Source of the DNA: Azohydromonas caseinilytica
Lineage (GTDB): Bacteria > Pseudomonadota > Gammaproteobacteria > Burkholderiales > Burkholderiaceae_C
DNA: 64,000 nt
Assembly (NCBI RefSeq): GCF_012927045.1
Contig: NZ_JABBFW010000011.1
Location: 1-64,000, forward strand
Direction of reading: 5' to 3'
A model generated the notes under the pieces. That model did no database searches and was not told where the DNA came from. It saw only the letters and a list, made by a program, of their open reading frames with translations. Positions 33,493 through 42,174 of this stretch are shown in pieces (the stretch's first letter is position 1; every line of letters begins with the position of its first letter). Both the position numbers and the translations under genes were made by a program.

Positions 33493-34989
33493 TCAAGCCG
33501 CCTTCTGCGACGGCAGCTTGGAGACGAGCCGCAGCGACACCGTCAGCCCTTCGAGCTGGTAGTGCGGCCGCAGGAAGAACTTGGAGGTGTAGTAGCCCGG
33601 GTTGCCCGCCACCTCCTCGACCACGACCTGCGCGGCGGCCAGCGGCTTGCGCGCCTTGACCTCCTCGGAGGAGTTGGCCGGGTCGCCGTCCACGTAGTTC
33701 ATGATCCACTTGTTCAGCCAGCGCTGCATGTCGTCGCGCTCCTTGAACGAGCCGATCTTGTCGCGCACGATGCACTTGAGGTAGTGCGCGAAGCGGCAGC
33801 AGGCGAACAGGTAGGGCAGCCGCGCCGCGAGGTTGGCGTTGGCGGTGGCGTCCGGGTCGTCGTACTCGAAGGGCTTTTGCAGCGACTGCGCGCCGATGAA
33901 GGCCGCGAGGTCGGAGTTCTTGCGGTGCAGCAGCGGCATGAAGCCGTTCTTGGCCAGCTCGGCCTCGCGCCGGTCGCTGATGGCGATCTCGGTGGGGCAC
34001 TTCATCGCCACGCCGCCCTCGTCGGTGGGGAAGGTGTGCGTGGGCAGGCCCTCGACCGCGCCGCCGGACTCCACGCCGCGGATGCGCGAGCACCAGCCGT
34101 AGAGCTTGAAGGAGCGGTTGATGTTCACCGCCATGGCATAAGCCGAATTGGCCCAGGTGTAGGCCGCGTGGTTGCCGCCGGCGGTTTCCTCCTCGAAGTC
34201 GAACTCCTCCACCGGGCAGGTCTTGGCCCCGTAGGGCAGCCGCGACAGGAAGCGCGGCATGGCCAGCCCGATGTAGCGCGAGTCCTCCGACTCGCGCAGC
34301 GAGCGCCACGGCGCGTACTCGGGCATGGTGAACTTCTTGCTGAGGTCGCGCGGGTCGGCCAGCTCCTGCCAGGAGCCCATCTGCATCACCGAGGGACTCG
34401 CCCCCGCGATGAAGGGCATGTGCGCCGCCGCCGAGATCTTGCTCATCTCGCCCAGCAGCTCCACGTCGGGCGGGCTGTGGTCGAAGTAGTAGTCGCCCAC
34501 CATGCAGCCGAAGGGCTCGCCGCCGAACTGGCCATACTCCTCCTCGTACACGCGCTTGAACAGCGGGCTCTGGTCCCAGGCGGTGCCCTTGTAGCGCTTG
34601 AGCGTCTTGCCCAGCTCCTGCTTGGTGATGTTGAAGACGCGGATCTTCAGCATCTCGTCGGTCTCGGTGTTGTTGACCAGGTAATGCAGCCCGCGCCAGG
34701 CGCTCTCCAGCTGCTGGAAGTCGGAGTGGTGCAGGATGGCGTTGACCTGCTGCGAGAGCTTGCGGTCGAGCTCGGCGATCATGGCCTCGAGCGACATGAT
34801 CACGTCCGAGCCGATGAGCGCGGTGTTCGCCAGCGCCTGCTGCGCCAGGGTGAGCACGGCGCTTTCCACCGCCGAGCGCGCATCGTCGGACTTGGGCTTG
34901 AACTCCTTGTCGAGCAGCGCGGCGAACTCGCCGCCGCCGTACTCGACGCCCTGCAGCAAGGGAACCTGGGCAACGCTTTCTTCAGCCAT
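33493..34989 (-). CDS. tssC: TssC sheath large subunit
   Basis: 498 residues. It contains the TssC/VipB pattern: IAELDRKLSQQVNAILHHSDFQQLESAWRG-type start, LKIRVFNITKQEL, GQFGGEPFGCMVGDYYFDH, RFLSRLPYGAKTCPVEEF, and NAYVDGD-like NYVDGDPANSS. The C-terminus YYTSKFFLRPHYQLEGLTVS is diagnostic. It forms the contractile sheath with TssB. ATG 34989 follows AGGAGC and is preferred to ATG 35007, which overlaps the tssB stop. Confidence 0.96.
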   Translation of the reverse strand: MAEESVAQVPLLQGVEYGGGEFAALLDKEFKPKSDDARSAVESAVLTLAQQALANTALIGSDVIMSLEAMIAELDRKLSQQVNAILHHSDFQQLESAWRGLHYLVNNTETDEMLKIRVFNITKQELGKTLKRYKGTAWDQSPLFKRVYEEEYGQFGGEPFGCMVGDYYFDHSPPDVELLGEMSKISAAAHMPFIAGASPSVMQMGSWQELADPRDLSKKFTMPEYAPWRSLRESEDSRYIGLAMPRFLSRLPYGAKTCPVEEFDFEEETAGGNHAAYTWANSAYAMAVNINRSFKLYGWCSRIRGVESGGAVEGLPTHTFPTDEGGVAMKCPTEIAISDRREAELAKNGFMPLLHRKNSDLAAFIGAQSLQKPFEYDDPDATANANLAARLPYLFACCRFAHYLKCIVRDKIGSFKERDDMQRWLNKWIMNYVDGDPANSSEEVKARKPLAAAQVVVEEVAGNPGYYTSKFFLRPHYQLEGLTVSLRLVSKLPSQKAA

Positions 34990-35003
34990 GTCGGTGCTCC
35001 TGG

Positions 35004-35513
35004 TCATTGCGCCTGTTCATCGGCGGGCTTGGCGACGGCGGCCAGCGACTTCAGCAGCGCCTCGTCCTTGATCACCTTGGACATCAGCGCCTCGGCGCCG
35101 GCCTTGCCGTCCATGTAGGTCATGAGGCTGGCGAGCTGCTGGCGCGCTTCGAGCAGCTGCTTCAAGCCCTCGACCTTGCGCGCCACGGCTGCGGGCGTGA
35201 AGTCGTCCATGCTCTCGAAGGTCAGGTCCACCGCCAGGTTGCCCTCGCCGGTAAGGGTGTTGGGCACCATGAAGGCCACGCGCGGCTTCATGGACTTCAT
35301 GGTGGCGTCGAAGCAATCGACGTCGATGTCGGCGAACTTGCGGTCCGACACCGGCGGCAGCGCCTCGGCGGGCTTGCCCGAAAGATCGGCGAGCACGCCC
35401 ATGACGAAGGGCAGCTGGATCTTCTTCTCCGCTCCGTAGAGCTCCACGTCGTACTCGATCTGCACGCGCGGGGCGCGGTTGCGGGCGATGAACTTCTGGC
35501 TGGAGGTGGCCAT
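35004..35513 (-). CDS. tssB: TssB sheath small subunit
   Basis: 169 residues. APRVQIEYDVELYGAEKKIQ, LPFVMGVLADLSGKP, KFADIDVDCFDATMKSMKPR and LAVDLTFESMDDFTP are the family landmarks. It pairs with TssC in the sheath, and its N-terminal part is the TagJ/ClpV contact region. It precedes tssC, with its stop overlapping an upstream in-frame ATG of that gene. Confidence 0.96.
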   Translation of the reverse strand: MATSSQKFIARNRAPRVQIEYDVELYGAEKKIQLPFVMGVLADLSGKPAEALPPVSDRKFADIDVDCFDATMKSMKPRVAFMVPNTLTGEGNLAVDLTFESMDDFTPAAVARKVEGLKQLLEARQQLASLMTYMDGKAGAEALMSKVIKDEALLKSLAAVAKPADEQAQ

Positions 35514-35525
35514 GGCGGTGCTCTC

Positions 35526-36539
35526 CTATTCCTTGCCGATGCCGGCGAGCTTCTGCACTTGACCCAGGCCGTCGGGCGCCAGGTCGCGAATGATGTCGAT
35601 GAAGCTCTTGCTCATGAGCCCCTGTGCGCGGCGGATGAGCAAGGGCGCCGGGTTGCTGGGCTCGTGGGTTTCGATCCACTCGCACACGCACTGCAATGCG
35701 CGCATGGCGTCCTCGCGCGAGGCGATGACGCCACCCACCGCCGCGGCAGCCGGTGCCGGTGCCTGCGGCACTGCGGCTTGGCTCGCGTCGGGCGCGGCGG
35801 CCTCCGCGGCGGGCTGCACGCGCCGCGCCGCCTCGGCCACGCGCTGCAGCAGCCGCAGCAGCGGCGTGAAGTCCGGCCCGCGGCCCGCACCCAGCTGCGC
35901 GTCCAGGGCGCGGGCCATGCCCTGCACCGCCTCCACGCCAGCCTGCATGCGCTCGCGCAGCGCGGGCGTGGCGGCCAGGGCCGTCGCGACGCCCTGCAGC
36001 ACGCCCTCTTCCGTGGGCACGGCCTCGCCGGGCAGCGCTTCGGCGCGGCCCAGCGCCAGCTCGATGTCGCGCACCGTCACCGCGGCGCGTCCGCCGCCCA
36101 GGCGCGCGGCGCGCAGGTCCGCCAGGCCCTCGCCCGGATGCAGCAGCGGCATCAGCGCATTGAGCCGCGCCGTGGGGTCGTTGCCGTCACTGGCATCCAG
36201 TTGCGGATGCACATGCTCCCAATGCCGCTCCAGCAGCAGCCGCGCCAGCTCCAGCCCGCGCACGGCGGCCGCAAAACCTTCGAGCCGGGCGCCGCTGCGC
36301 GTGAGCCACACGGCCAGCCGCAGGTCGCGCGTGGCACGGCACAGCGCCAGCGCCTGCTCGCGCACCACCGGCCAGTCGGGCTCGCGCCCGGGGATGACGG
36401 TGTCGCCGTACTGCTGCTCGGGGCGCCCCGCGGCGGCGGTCAGCAGCGACAGGAAAGCCGGCTCGTATTCGAGGTTGGCGCCGCAGGGCGCGTCACCGGC
36501 CAGCGGCGACGTGAGGCTTTCCAGATCGATGTCGGCCAT
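35526..36539 (-). CDS. tssA: TssA (ImpA N-terminal domain) cap protein
   Basis: 337 residues. The ImpA domain is clear at the N-terminus: LTSPLAGDAPCGANLEYEPAF, DTVIPGREPDWPVVREQALAL, TRDLRLAVWLTRSGARLEGF. The middle is Ala-rich and probably flexible. The C-terminal part SREDAMRALQCVCEWIETHEPSNPAPLLIRRAQGLMSKSFIDIIRDL matches the family. TssA primes sheath-tube polymerisation. It is the first gene of the structural operon, with a TGACTTTCGCC element about 66 bases upstream. Confidence 0.93.
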   Translation of the reverse strand: MADIDLESLTSPLAGDAPCGANLEYEPAFLSLLTAAAGRPEQQYGDTVIPGREPDWPVVREQALALCRATRDLRLAVWLTRSGARLEGFAAAVRGLELARLLLERHWEHVHPQLDASDGNDPTARLNALMPLLHPGEGLADLRAARLGGGRAAVTVRDIELALGRAEALPGEAVPTEEGVLQGVATALAATPALRERMQAGVEAVQGMARALDAQLGAGRGPDFTPLLRLLQRVAEAARRVQPAAEAAAPDASQAAVPQAPAPAAAAVGGVIASREDAMRALQCVCEWIETHEPSNPAPLLIRRAQGLMSKSFIDIIRDLAPDGLGQVQKLAGIGKE

Positions 36540-36605
36540 GCGACGGTCCCGGCGCGGTGGTGGCGTTGGGAGCCACTGTCAGCGAGGTGGTGGCGGGGGC
36601 ACAGT

Positions 36606-36616
36606 GGCGAAAGTCA
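36606..36616 (-). promoter_or_regulatory. TGACTTTCGCC, variant of the TGACYTTGGTC element (tssA)
   Basis: On the minus strand AAATGACTTTCGCCACTG lies 66 bases upstream of the tssA ATG. It keeps TGACTTT and differs at two positions from the copies at 5280 and 19288. The leader also ends in ACCGTCGC before the ATG, as in vgrG. Confidence 0.4.
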
Positions 36617-36677
36617 TTTCTGTCCGGCCAGAGCTGTTGGGGCGCAGCTTGAAGCCGACGCGCACCGCACACCACTT

Positions 36678-36829
36678 CGTCATCCCCGCGCAGGCGGGGA
36701 CCCAGGCGGCCCCACGTCAGAGCGCAAGGGCCCATGCAGGCGCTGCGACACAGACGCTTGTTTCGCCAGCCAAACCGCTCTCGGGCAGCGTAGGGACCGC
36801 CTGGGTTCCCGCCTTCGCGGGAATGACGA
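36678..36829. repeat. Facing pair of CGTCATCCCCGC repeats
   Basis: CGTCATCCCCGCGCAGGCGG (36678) and its inverted partner ending CGCGGGAATGACGA (36829) flank about 90 bp. Each arm contains its own small hairpin. The family also occurs at 22917-22999. Confidence 0.75.
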
Positions 36830-36945
36830 AGCAGAAGGCGTGATGCCCCTGCCTTCGGACTACCTCAGGACCGGTTACTTCCCCCGGACCGCAACAAGTC
36901 TTCGCCACCATATGACGCCGTGGCAGCTTCAACTGCCCGGCCGGC

Positions 36946-38766
36946 CTACGGGCCCAGCCCGCTCAGCACCCCCATCAGCTTGCGCGCCGACACCGGCTTC
37001 ACCAGCACCTGGAAGCCGCCGTCGGTGGCGCGGCGCAGCTCCTGGTGGGTGGTGTCGCCGGTGACCAGCAGCGCGGGCACGTCGCAGCGCCAGTGGCGCC
37101 GCACGGCCGCGATGGCGGCGATGCCGTCGGGGCCCTCGCCCAGGTGCAGGTCGGACAGGATCAGGTCCGGCGGCTGGCGCAGTGCCGCCTGCGCCACCTC
37201 GGCCTCCCGCGCCGAGGCCGCCACCACCGCCGTGTGGCCCCAGGCCTGCAGCAGCTCGCGCAGGCCCTCGCGGATGGGCGCCTCGTCCTCGATCACCAGC
37301 ACCGTGCGCGAGACGGCCTCGGGCATGGGCAGCGTGTCGGCGGCCAGGGTGGCCTGCGCCACCGCGTCCAGGGCACCGCGCGCCACGCCGACGCGGAACA
37401 TCGTGCCGCGCCCCGGCTGCGAGGCCACGCTGAGCTCATGCCCCAGCAGCTGCGCCAGCCGCTTGACGATCGCCAGCCCCATGCCCAGGCCCTGCGCCCG
37501 GGTGCGGTCGTTGCGGCCCACCTGGTAGAACTCGTCGAACACGCGCGGCAGCTCGGCGGCGCCGATGCCCACGCCGGTGTCCCAGACCTCGATGTTGATG
37601 CGCGTGGCGGTGCTGCGCGCCACCACCACCACGCCGCCGCGCTCGGTGTACTTGAGCGCGTTCTGGATCAGGTTGGCCAGCAGCCGCTCCAGCAGCTGCG
37701 GGTCGCTGTACACCCACTTGCCGCCGGGCGCGAAGCGCAGGTTCAGGCCGCTGAGCTCGGCCTGCCCGGCGAACTGCATGTGCAGCCGCCGGAACAGGTC
37801 GCGCAGCGGGAAATGCTGGACGTTGGGCTCGATGCTGCCGGCGTCCAGCCGCGTCAGGTCCAGCATGGCGCTGAAGGAGCGCTCCAGCGCGTCGATGGAG
37901 TGGATGAGGTTGCGCACGTAGGGCTCGTCGCCGGTACCGCGCAGGCGCTTCTCCAGCGTGGCGGCAAAGAGCCCGATGGCATGCACCGGCTGGCGCAGGT
38001 CGTGGCTGGCGTTGGCCAGGAAGCGCGTCTTGTCGGCATCGGCGCGCAGCGCCTCGTCGCGCTCAGCGGCCAGGGTGCGCAGCCGGTCCTCGTGCTCCAG
38101 CCGCGCCGCGGCCTCGGCGCGCCAGTGGCGGCGGCGGCGCGCGGCCAGCCAGCCCAGCGCGCCGCTCCACAACACGGCCAGCGTCAGCGCGCCCGCGATC
38201 CGCCCGGGATGGCCCTGCGCATGCCACACCTGCCCCAGCGCCGCCGACACCGGCAGCAGCAGCGCCAGCAGCGCCATCACCCCCAGCGGGGCCAGCGCCC
38301 CGGCCACCGAAACGGCCACCAGCGCCAGCACCAGCCCCAGCAGCCGGCGCTGCGCCTCGGCCATCGGCAGCCACGCCATCACGCTCAGCAGCAGCAGGCA
38401 CAGCGTCGTGAGGACCACGAAGGCCCGATGACCCGCGCCGCGGCACGGCTGCTGCGCCGGGCCGAGCATCCGGGGCGGCCGCACGGCCCAGGCGATCCAC
38501 AGGACCGCGGTGACCGCCACCCACAGCAGCACGGCGGCACGGGTCGGCACCAGCAGCAGCGCCACGCCCAGCGCGCACAGCGCGCACAAGGTGGCGCCCG
38601 CCGCCGCCTGCCGCGCCTCGGCCACCGCCAGGTCCTGCAGCCGGCGCCGGCGCGCGCGGCGCTCGGTCCACGGCGGCGGCACGGCGCCGATGGCGACGTC
38701 CTGCCCCCCCACCGCGACATGGACACGGCGCCCCGACCGGGCCGGCAGGGTGGCGGCAACGTCCAT
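36946..38766 (-). CDS. Hybrid sensor histidine kinase with C-terminal receiver
   Basis: 606 residues. Basic N-terminus, then about six membrane helices (about 60-215: ALCALGVALLLVP, VAVTAVLWIAWAV, AFVVLTTLCLLLLSVMAWLP and others) with no obvious large periplasmic sensor. The HisKA phospho-acceptor is in FLANASHDLRQPVHAIG, and the HATPase boxes are NLIQNALKYT, DTGVGIG and QGLGMGLAIV. A C-terminal receiver (TVLVIEDEAPIREGLRELL, DLILSDLHLGEG) follows. It is 16 bases behind the NarL-type regulator gene, so the two are co-transcribed and probably partners. Signal unknown. Confidence 0.88.
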   Translation of the reverse strand: MDVAATLPARSGRRVHVAVGGQDVAIGAVPPPWTERRARRRRLQDLAVAEARQAAAGATLCALCALGVALLLVPTRAAVLLWVAVTAVLWIAWAVRPPRMLGPAQQPCRGAGHRAFVVLTTLCLLLLSVMAWLPMAEAQRRLLGLVLALVAVSVAGALAPLGVMALLALLLPVSAALGQVWHAQGHPGRIAGALTLAVLWSGALGWLAARRRRHWRAEAAARLEHEDRLRTLAAERDEALRADADKTRFLANASHDLRQPVHAIGLFAATLEKRLRGTGDEPYVRNLIHSIDALERSFSAMLDLTRLDAGSIEPNVQHFPLRDLFRRLHMQFAGQAELSGLNLRFAPGGKWVYSDPQLLERLLANLIQNALKYTERGGVVVVARSTATRINIEVWDTGVGIGAAELPRVFDEFYQVGRNDRTRAQGLGMGLAIVKRLAQLLGHELSVASQPGRGTMFRVGVARGALDAVAQATLAADTLPMPEAVSRTVLVIEDEAPIREGLRELLQAWGHTAVVAASAREAEVAQAALRQPPDLILSDLHLGEGPDGIAAIAAVRRHWRCDVPALLVTGDTTHQELRRATDGGFQVLVKPVSARKLMGVLSGLGP

Positions 38767-38782
38767 GGCAACCTCGCCGCCG

Positions 38783-39493
38783 CTAACGGAACAGGCTGAT
38801 CAGGTGCGAACGGGATTTGACGTCCAGCGCCAGCAGCAGCGCCGACACGTAATTCTTGACCGTGCCCAGCGACAGCGACATGGACTGGCTGATTTCCTGA
38901 TTGGCGCAGCCCGACAGCACCAGCTCCAGAATTTCAAGGTGGCGCGGTCCCAGCTCGGAAATTCGGTCATACACGCCGGACGCCGCGAATTTGGGAAACA
39001 ACGCCGCCGACGCGGGCACTCCCGGCTCGCGTTTTCCGGGCTGGGATTTGAGGAACGCGCCCAGGGTGCGGCGCATGTCCTCCATCAGCGCGCCCTTGTG
39101 CACGTAAGCCACGGCGCCCAGGGCGCGCGCCTGGCGCACCACGAATTCGTCCTGCGTGCCGCTGAAAACCGCCACCCGCGCGTCCGGATGGCATTGCACG
39201 AAGCGGCGCAGCCCCTGCAGGCCCTTGCAGTCGTTGAGGTTCAAATCGAGCAGCACCGCGTCGATGGGCGCATTGCGCGCGTAGACCTCCAGGCCCTGCT
39301 CCAGCGAATCGGCCTCAAACCAATCGATGGCCACGCCGTCGATATCCGCGTACAGCGAGCGCACGCCGCAGCGGATCAATTCATGGTCGTCCACCAGCAG
39401 CACGCGCCGGGTGGGCACCTCGGTTTGCTCCAGGGACAAGGGTGAATAACCGGCCGCATGACGGGCTGGATGCAGATCAGTAGCGCAGTGCAT
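38783..39493 (-). CDS. NarL/LuxR-type response regulator
   Basis: 236 residues. The receiver begins RRVLLVDDHELIRCGVRSL with phospho-acceptor Asp in AVLLDLNL, and the switch Lys in YVHKGAL. The C-terminal helix-turn-helix reads LGPRHLEILELVLSGCANQE, then SLGTVKNYVSALLLALDV. It is the first gene of a two-gene unit with the hybrid kinase. The 275-bp upstream gap contains a GCAGGC/GCCTGC hairpin and runs of C (TTCCCCC) but no clear promoter. Confidence 0.88.
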   Translation of the reverse strand: MHCATDLHPARHAAGYSPLSLEQTEVPTRRVLLVDDHELIRCGVRSLYADIDGVAIDWFEADSLEQGLEVYARNAPIDAVLLDLNLNDCKGLQGLRRFVQCHPDARVAVFSGTQDEFVVRQARALGAVAYVHKGALMEDMRRTLGAFLKSQPGKREPGVPASAALFPKFAASGVYDRISELGPRHLEILELVLSGCANQEISQSMSLSLGTVKNYVSALLLALDVKSRSHLISLFR

Positions 39494-39768
39494 ATCTTCC
39501 CCCTACAGAAAAATCGGGAAAGGCAATCCGCTGTCAGGGTTTCGAGGTCGAGCCGCAGGCATCAGCGCCTGCGCAAGAAACCTCAACAGGCTGGATTCAT
39601 TGTCTACAGGCGCGATATTTCCGCCATCTGGCCAAGGGACGCATCCTCATTGGGGATGAAAAACCGGCGACGACGTGACTTTCGCCTCTTCTCAGCCGGT
39701 AGGGGGATGGACATTTCCCCCAAACGAGCCTGTATCGGGGGGAAGGTGCATCCCACCGACCTCTTGTT

Positions 39769-41763
39769 TCAAAGCTGGTTCGGCGGCGTGATGCCGTAGC
39801 GCTTCATCTGCCGGTAGACGGTGGCGCGGCAGAGCCCCAGCTCCTGCGCCGCCGCGGTGATGCTCCATTTGTGGCGGCGCAGCGCCTGCAGCAGCCGCTG
39901 CCCCTGGTCGTCGCACGCGGTTTCCGGCCCGGTGGCCGCGGCGGCCGGCGCCACCGTCACGGCCCTGGGCGCCGCGGCGGCGTGGACGATCTCCGCCGGC
40001 AGCTCCGCCGGCGTGACGGGCTGCCCGCCGCTGAGCGCCAGCGCGTAGCGCAACACGTTGCGCAGCTCACGCACGTTGCCCGGCCAGCGGTGCGCCTGCA
40101 GCAGCGCCAGGGCCTCGCTGGTGAGGCCGGCGGCCTGCAGGTCCAGGCGTCGCGCTTCCTCTTGGAACAGCGTGCGCACCAGGTAGCCCAGGTCGCGGCG
40201 CTCGCGCAGCGGCGGCAGCCGCAGCGCCGCCCCGCACAGCCGGTAGTACAGGTCCTCGCGGAACGCGCCGCGCTCGATGGCCTCGCGCAGGTCGCGGTGC
40301 GTGGCGGCGATGACGTTGAGCGTCACCGGCACCGGCTTGTCCGCGCCCAGCGGCAGCACCTCGGACTCCGACAGCACGCGCAGCAGCCGCGTCTGCAGGT
40401 GCAGCGGCATGTCGCCGATCTCGTCCAGGAACAGCGTGCCGCCGTCGGACTGCGCGATCAGCCCCTTCATGCCCTTGCTGCGCCCGCCGGTGAAGGTGCC
40501 CGGCGTGTAGCCGAACAGCTCGCTCTCGATCAGCGACTCCGGGATGGAGGCGCAGTTCACCGCCACGAAGGGCTTGCTCGCGCGGCGGCTGTGTTCGTGC
40601 AGCGCCTTGGCCAGCACCTCCTTGCCCGCGCCGGTCTCGCCCTGGATCAGCAGCGCCACGCCGCTGTCCACCAGGCGCTTGGCCTGGTGGATGAGCTGCT
40701 GCATCAGCGGATCGTCCTCGGCCAGCCGGTCCAGCGCGCCCAGCACGGGCCGGGCTTCCTCGACCATGACCGAATGCGGCGGCGGCATGCGCAGCACCGA
40801 GCCGGCCCGGGTGCGCGGCGCAATGACGCTGGGGAAGAAGCGGTGCCCGTGGTGCGGGAAGCGCGTGGCTACCTCCGGCGCGCTGTGACCGCGCGCCAGG
40901 CCCCACAGCACGTTCGGGCTGATGTCGAGCAGCTCGGTGAGCGGCGTGCCGATCAGCCCGGCCGCGTCGCGCCCGCCCTGCAGCGTCTGCCAGAACTGGC
41001 GCCGCGCGCCGGTGTTGGCGCCGACGACGATGCCGTCCTCGTCGAAGGCCAGCATCAGCTCGCCCGAGACCTCGACCATCCCGCGCGTGCGCCCCAGGCG
41101 CAAGATCCAGCAGTGGCCGAAGCTGCGCAGGAAGTTGGCGTCCTCGATCATCTGCGCGTACATGGTGGTCAGGTGCCACACCAGGTGCTGGCTGTCGCGC
41201 GCGTCGGGCGATTTGAGCGCCGACACGTCCAGCACGCCCAGCAGCTCGCCGTCGGGCGCGTACAGCGGCGAGGAGGTGCAGGTCAGCGAGATGTGCGTGG
41301 CGTCGAAATGCTCCTCGCGGTGGCAGGTGATGGTGGTGCGCTCGATCAGGCAGGTGCCCACGCCGCAGGTGCCGGCATGGGCCTCGTTCCAGTCGGCGCC
41401 GATGTAGAGCCCGGCGCGCTTGAGCTGCGGCTCCATGGCGGGATTGCCGATGTAGTCCACGGCGATGCCGTCGGCGTCGGTGAGCAGCAGCATGTAGCCC
41501 AGGTCGGCCACGCGCCGGTACATGTCCTCCATCCCGGAGCGCGCCACGCGCAGGAAGCCCTCCATGCGCTGGCGGTGCTCGCGCACCGCCGCCGAGGGCA
41601 GGATGCGCGCCGGCGTGGGCCGCGTCGGGTCCAGGCCATGCTGGGTCATGCAGCGCGCCCAGGACTTGTGAAACAGCGATTCGGGCTCGGGCGCCCGCAC
41701 CGCCAGGGCGCCGGAGCCCACGGCGATCACGGTGTCGATATGACGGGTCAATGCATCGGGCAT
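39769..41763 (-). CDS. acoR: AcoR-type sigma-54-dependent activator of acetoin catabolism
   Basis: 664 residues. An N-terminal sensory region with a GAF-like domain (ADLGYMLLLTDADGIAVDYIG, GTCGVGTCLIERTTITCHREEHFDATH) is followed by the AAA+ domain. The latter has Walker A GETGAGKE, Walker B DGGTLFLDEIGD, and a sigma-54 contact loop reading GTFTGG in place of GAFTGA. It ends in a Fis-type helix (HKWSITAAAQELGLCRATVYR). It is divergent from acoXABC, whose sigma-54 promoter and inverted repeats it should control. ATG 41763 has RBS GAGGAG; a longer upstream frame has none. Confidence 0.9.
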   Translation of the reverse strand: MPDALTRHIDTVIAVGSGALAVRAPEPESLFHKSWARCMTQHGLDPTRPTPARILPSAAVREHRQRMEGFLRVARSGMEDMYRRVADLGYMLLLTDADGIAVDYIGNPAMEPQLKRAGLYIGADWNEAHAGTCGVGTCLIERTTITCHREEHFDATHISLTCTSSPLYAPDGELLGVLDVSALKSPDARDSQHLVWHLTTMYAQMIEDANFLRSFGHCWILRLGRTRGMVEVSGELMLAFDEDGIVVGANTGARRQFWQTLQGGRDAAGLIGTPLTELLDISPNVLWGLARGHSAPEVATRFPHHGHRFFPSVIAPRTRAGSVLRMPPPHSVMVEEARPVLGALDRLAEDDPLMQQLIHQAKRLVDSGVALLIQGETGAGKEVLAKALHEHSRRASKPFVAVNCASIPESLIESELFGYTPGTFTGGRSKGMKGLIAQSDGGTLFLDEIGDMPLHLQTRLLRVLSESEVLPLGADKPVPVTLNVIAATHRDLREAIERGAFREDLYYRLCGAALRLPPLRERRDLGYLVRTLFQEEARRLDLQAAGLTSEALALLQAHRWPGNVRELRNVLRYALALSGGQPVTPAELPAEIVHAAAAPRAVTVAPAAAATGPETACDDQGQRLLQALRRHKWSITAAAQELGLCRATVYRQMKRYGITPPNQL

Positions 41764-41936
41764 CGGGGGTCTCCTCATGCCGGCCGCCACCCGGTGCGAC
41801 GGGAAGCGGCCGTGCTGCAAGTGCATGGGCCGGTTGTTGTGTGTCAGGCCGGCGCTCGGGCTGGCGCCGGGCCCGCATCATGGAATTCCCCGGGCAAACC
41901 CGGAACAGCAATTACCCCGAAGCGCCCGGCGCGCGG

Positions 41937-42022
41937 TGCGACAGGTGGATGCGACAGATGTCGCAGCTGTCGCGGGTGAATGCGACAGGCGAAGGCCGGC
42001 GCGACCCGCTTGGCGTGCGACA
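41937..42022. promoter_or_regulatory. Cluster of TGCGACA half-sites, probable AcoR enhancer
   Basis: TGCGACA occurs at 41937, 41950, 41981 and 42016, and TGTCGC at 41959 and 41968. The pair at 41950-41965, TGCGACA-GA-TGTCGCA, is a perfect palindrome. The cluster lies 100-190 bp upstream of the sigma-54 promoter, the normal enhancer distance. A matching palindrome lies at 49598-49612. Confidence 0.75.
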
Positions 42023-42123
42023 GCGCAGGCCGAGGACACGGCTTCGCGGCTGACGGCGCTGCACCCCGGCTCGCCCGGAGCCCCACGCGCCAGTCCCGGC
42101 CGCCGCAGCGTGCATTTCTCGCA

Positions 42124-42140
42124 TTGGCACAGCCCTTGCG
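42124..42140 (+). promoter_or_regulatory. Sigma-54 (-24/-12) promoter of acoXABC
   Basis: TTGGCACAGCCCTTGCG matches the TTGGCAC-N5-TTGC consensus perfectly and lies 35 bases before the acoX ATG. Confidence 0.9.
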
Positions 42141-42174
42141 GTTGGTCCTCTCGCCAAAGTTGCGGAGCCACCGA

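Larger units (their letters stand above)
36540..36945. other. Intergenic region between T6SS operon and two-component genes
   Basis: It holds the tssA leader and a pair of large facing REP-like repeats. No gene is seen. Genes on both sides are on the minus strand, so the repeats may separate the upstream sensor kinase transcript from the tssA operon. Confidence 0.6.

Noticed and set aside
39494-39768. TTCCCCC runs upstream of the NarL-type regulator and GACATTTCCCCCAA also near 47177
   Set aside because: Two short matches only, without symmetry or consistent placement relative to starts.
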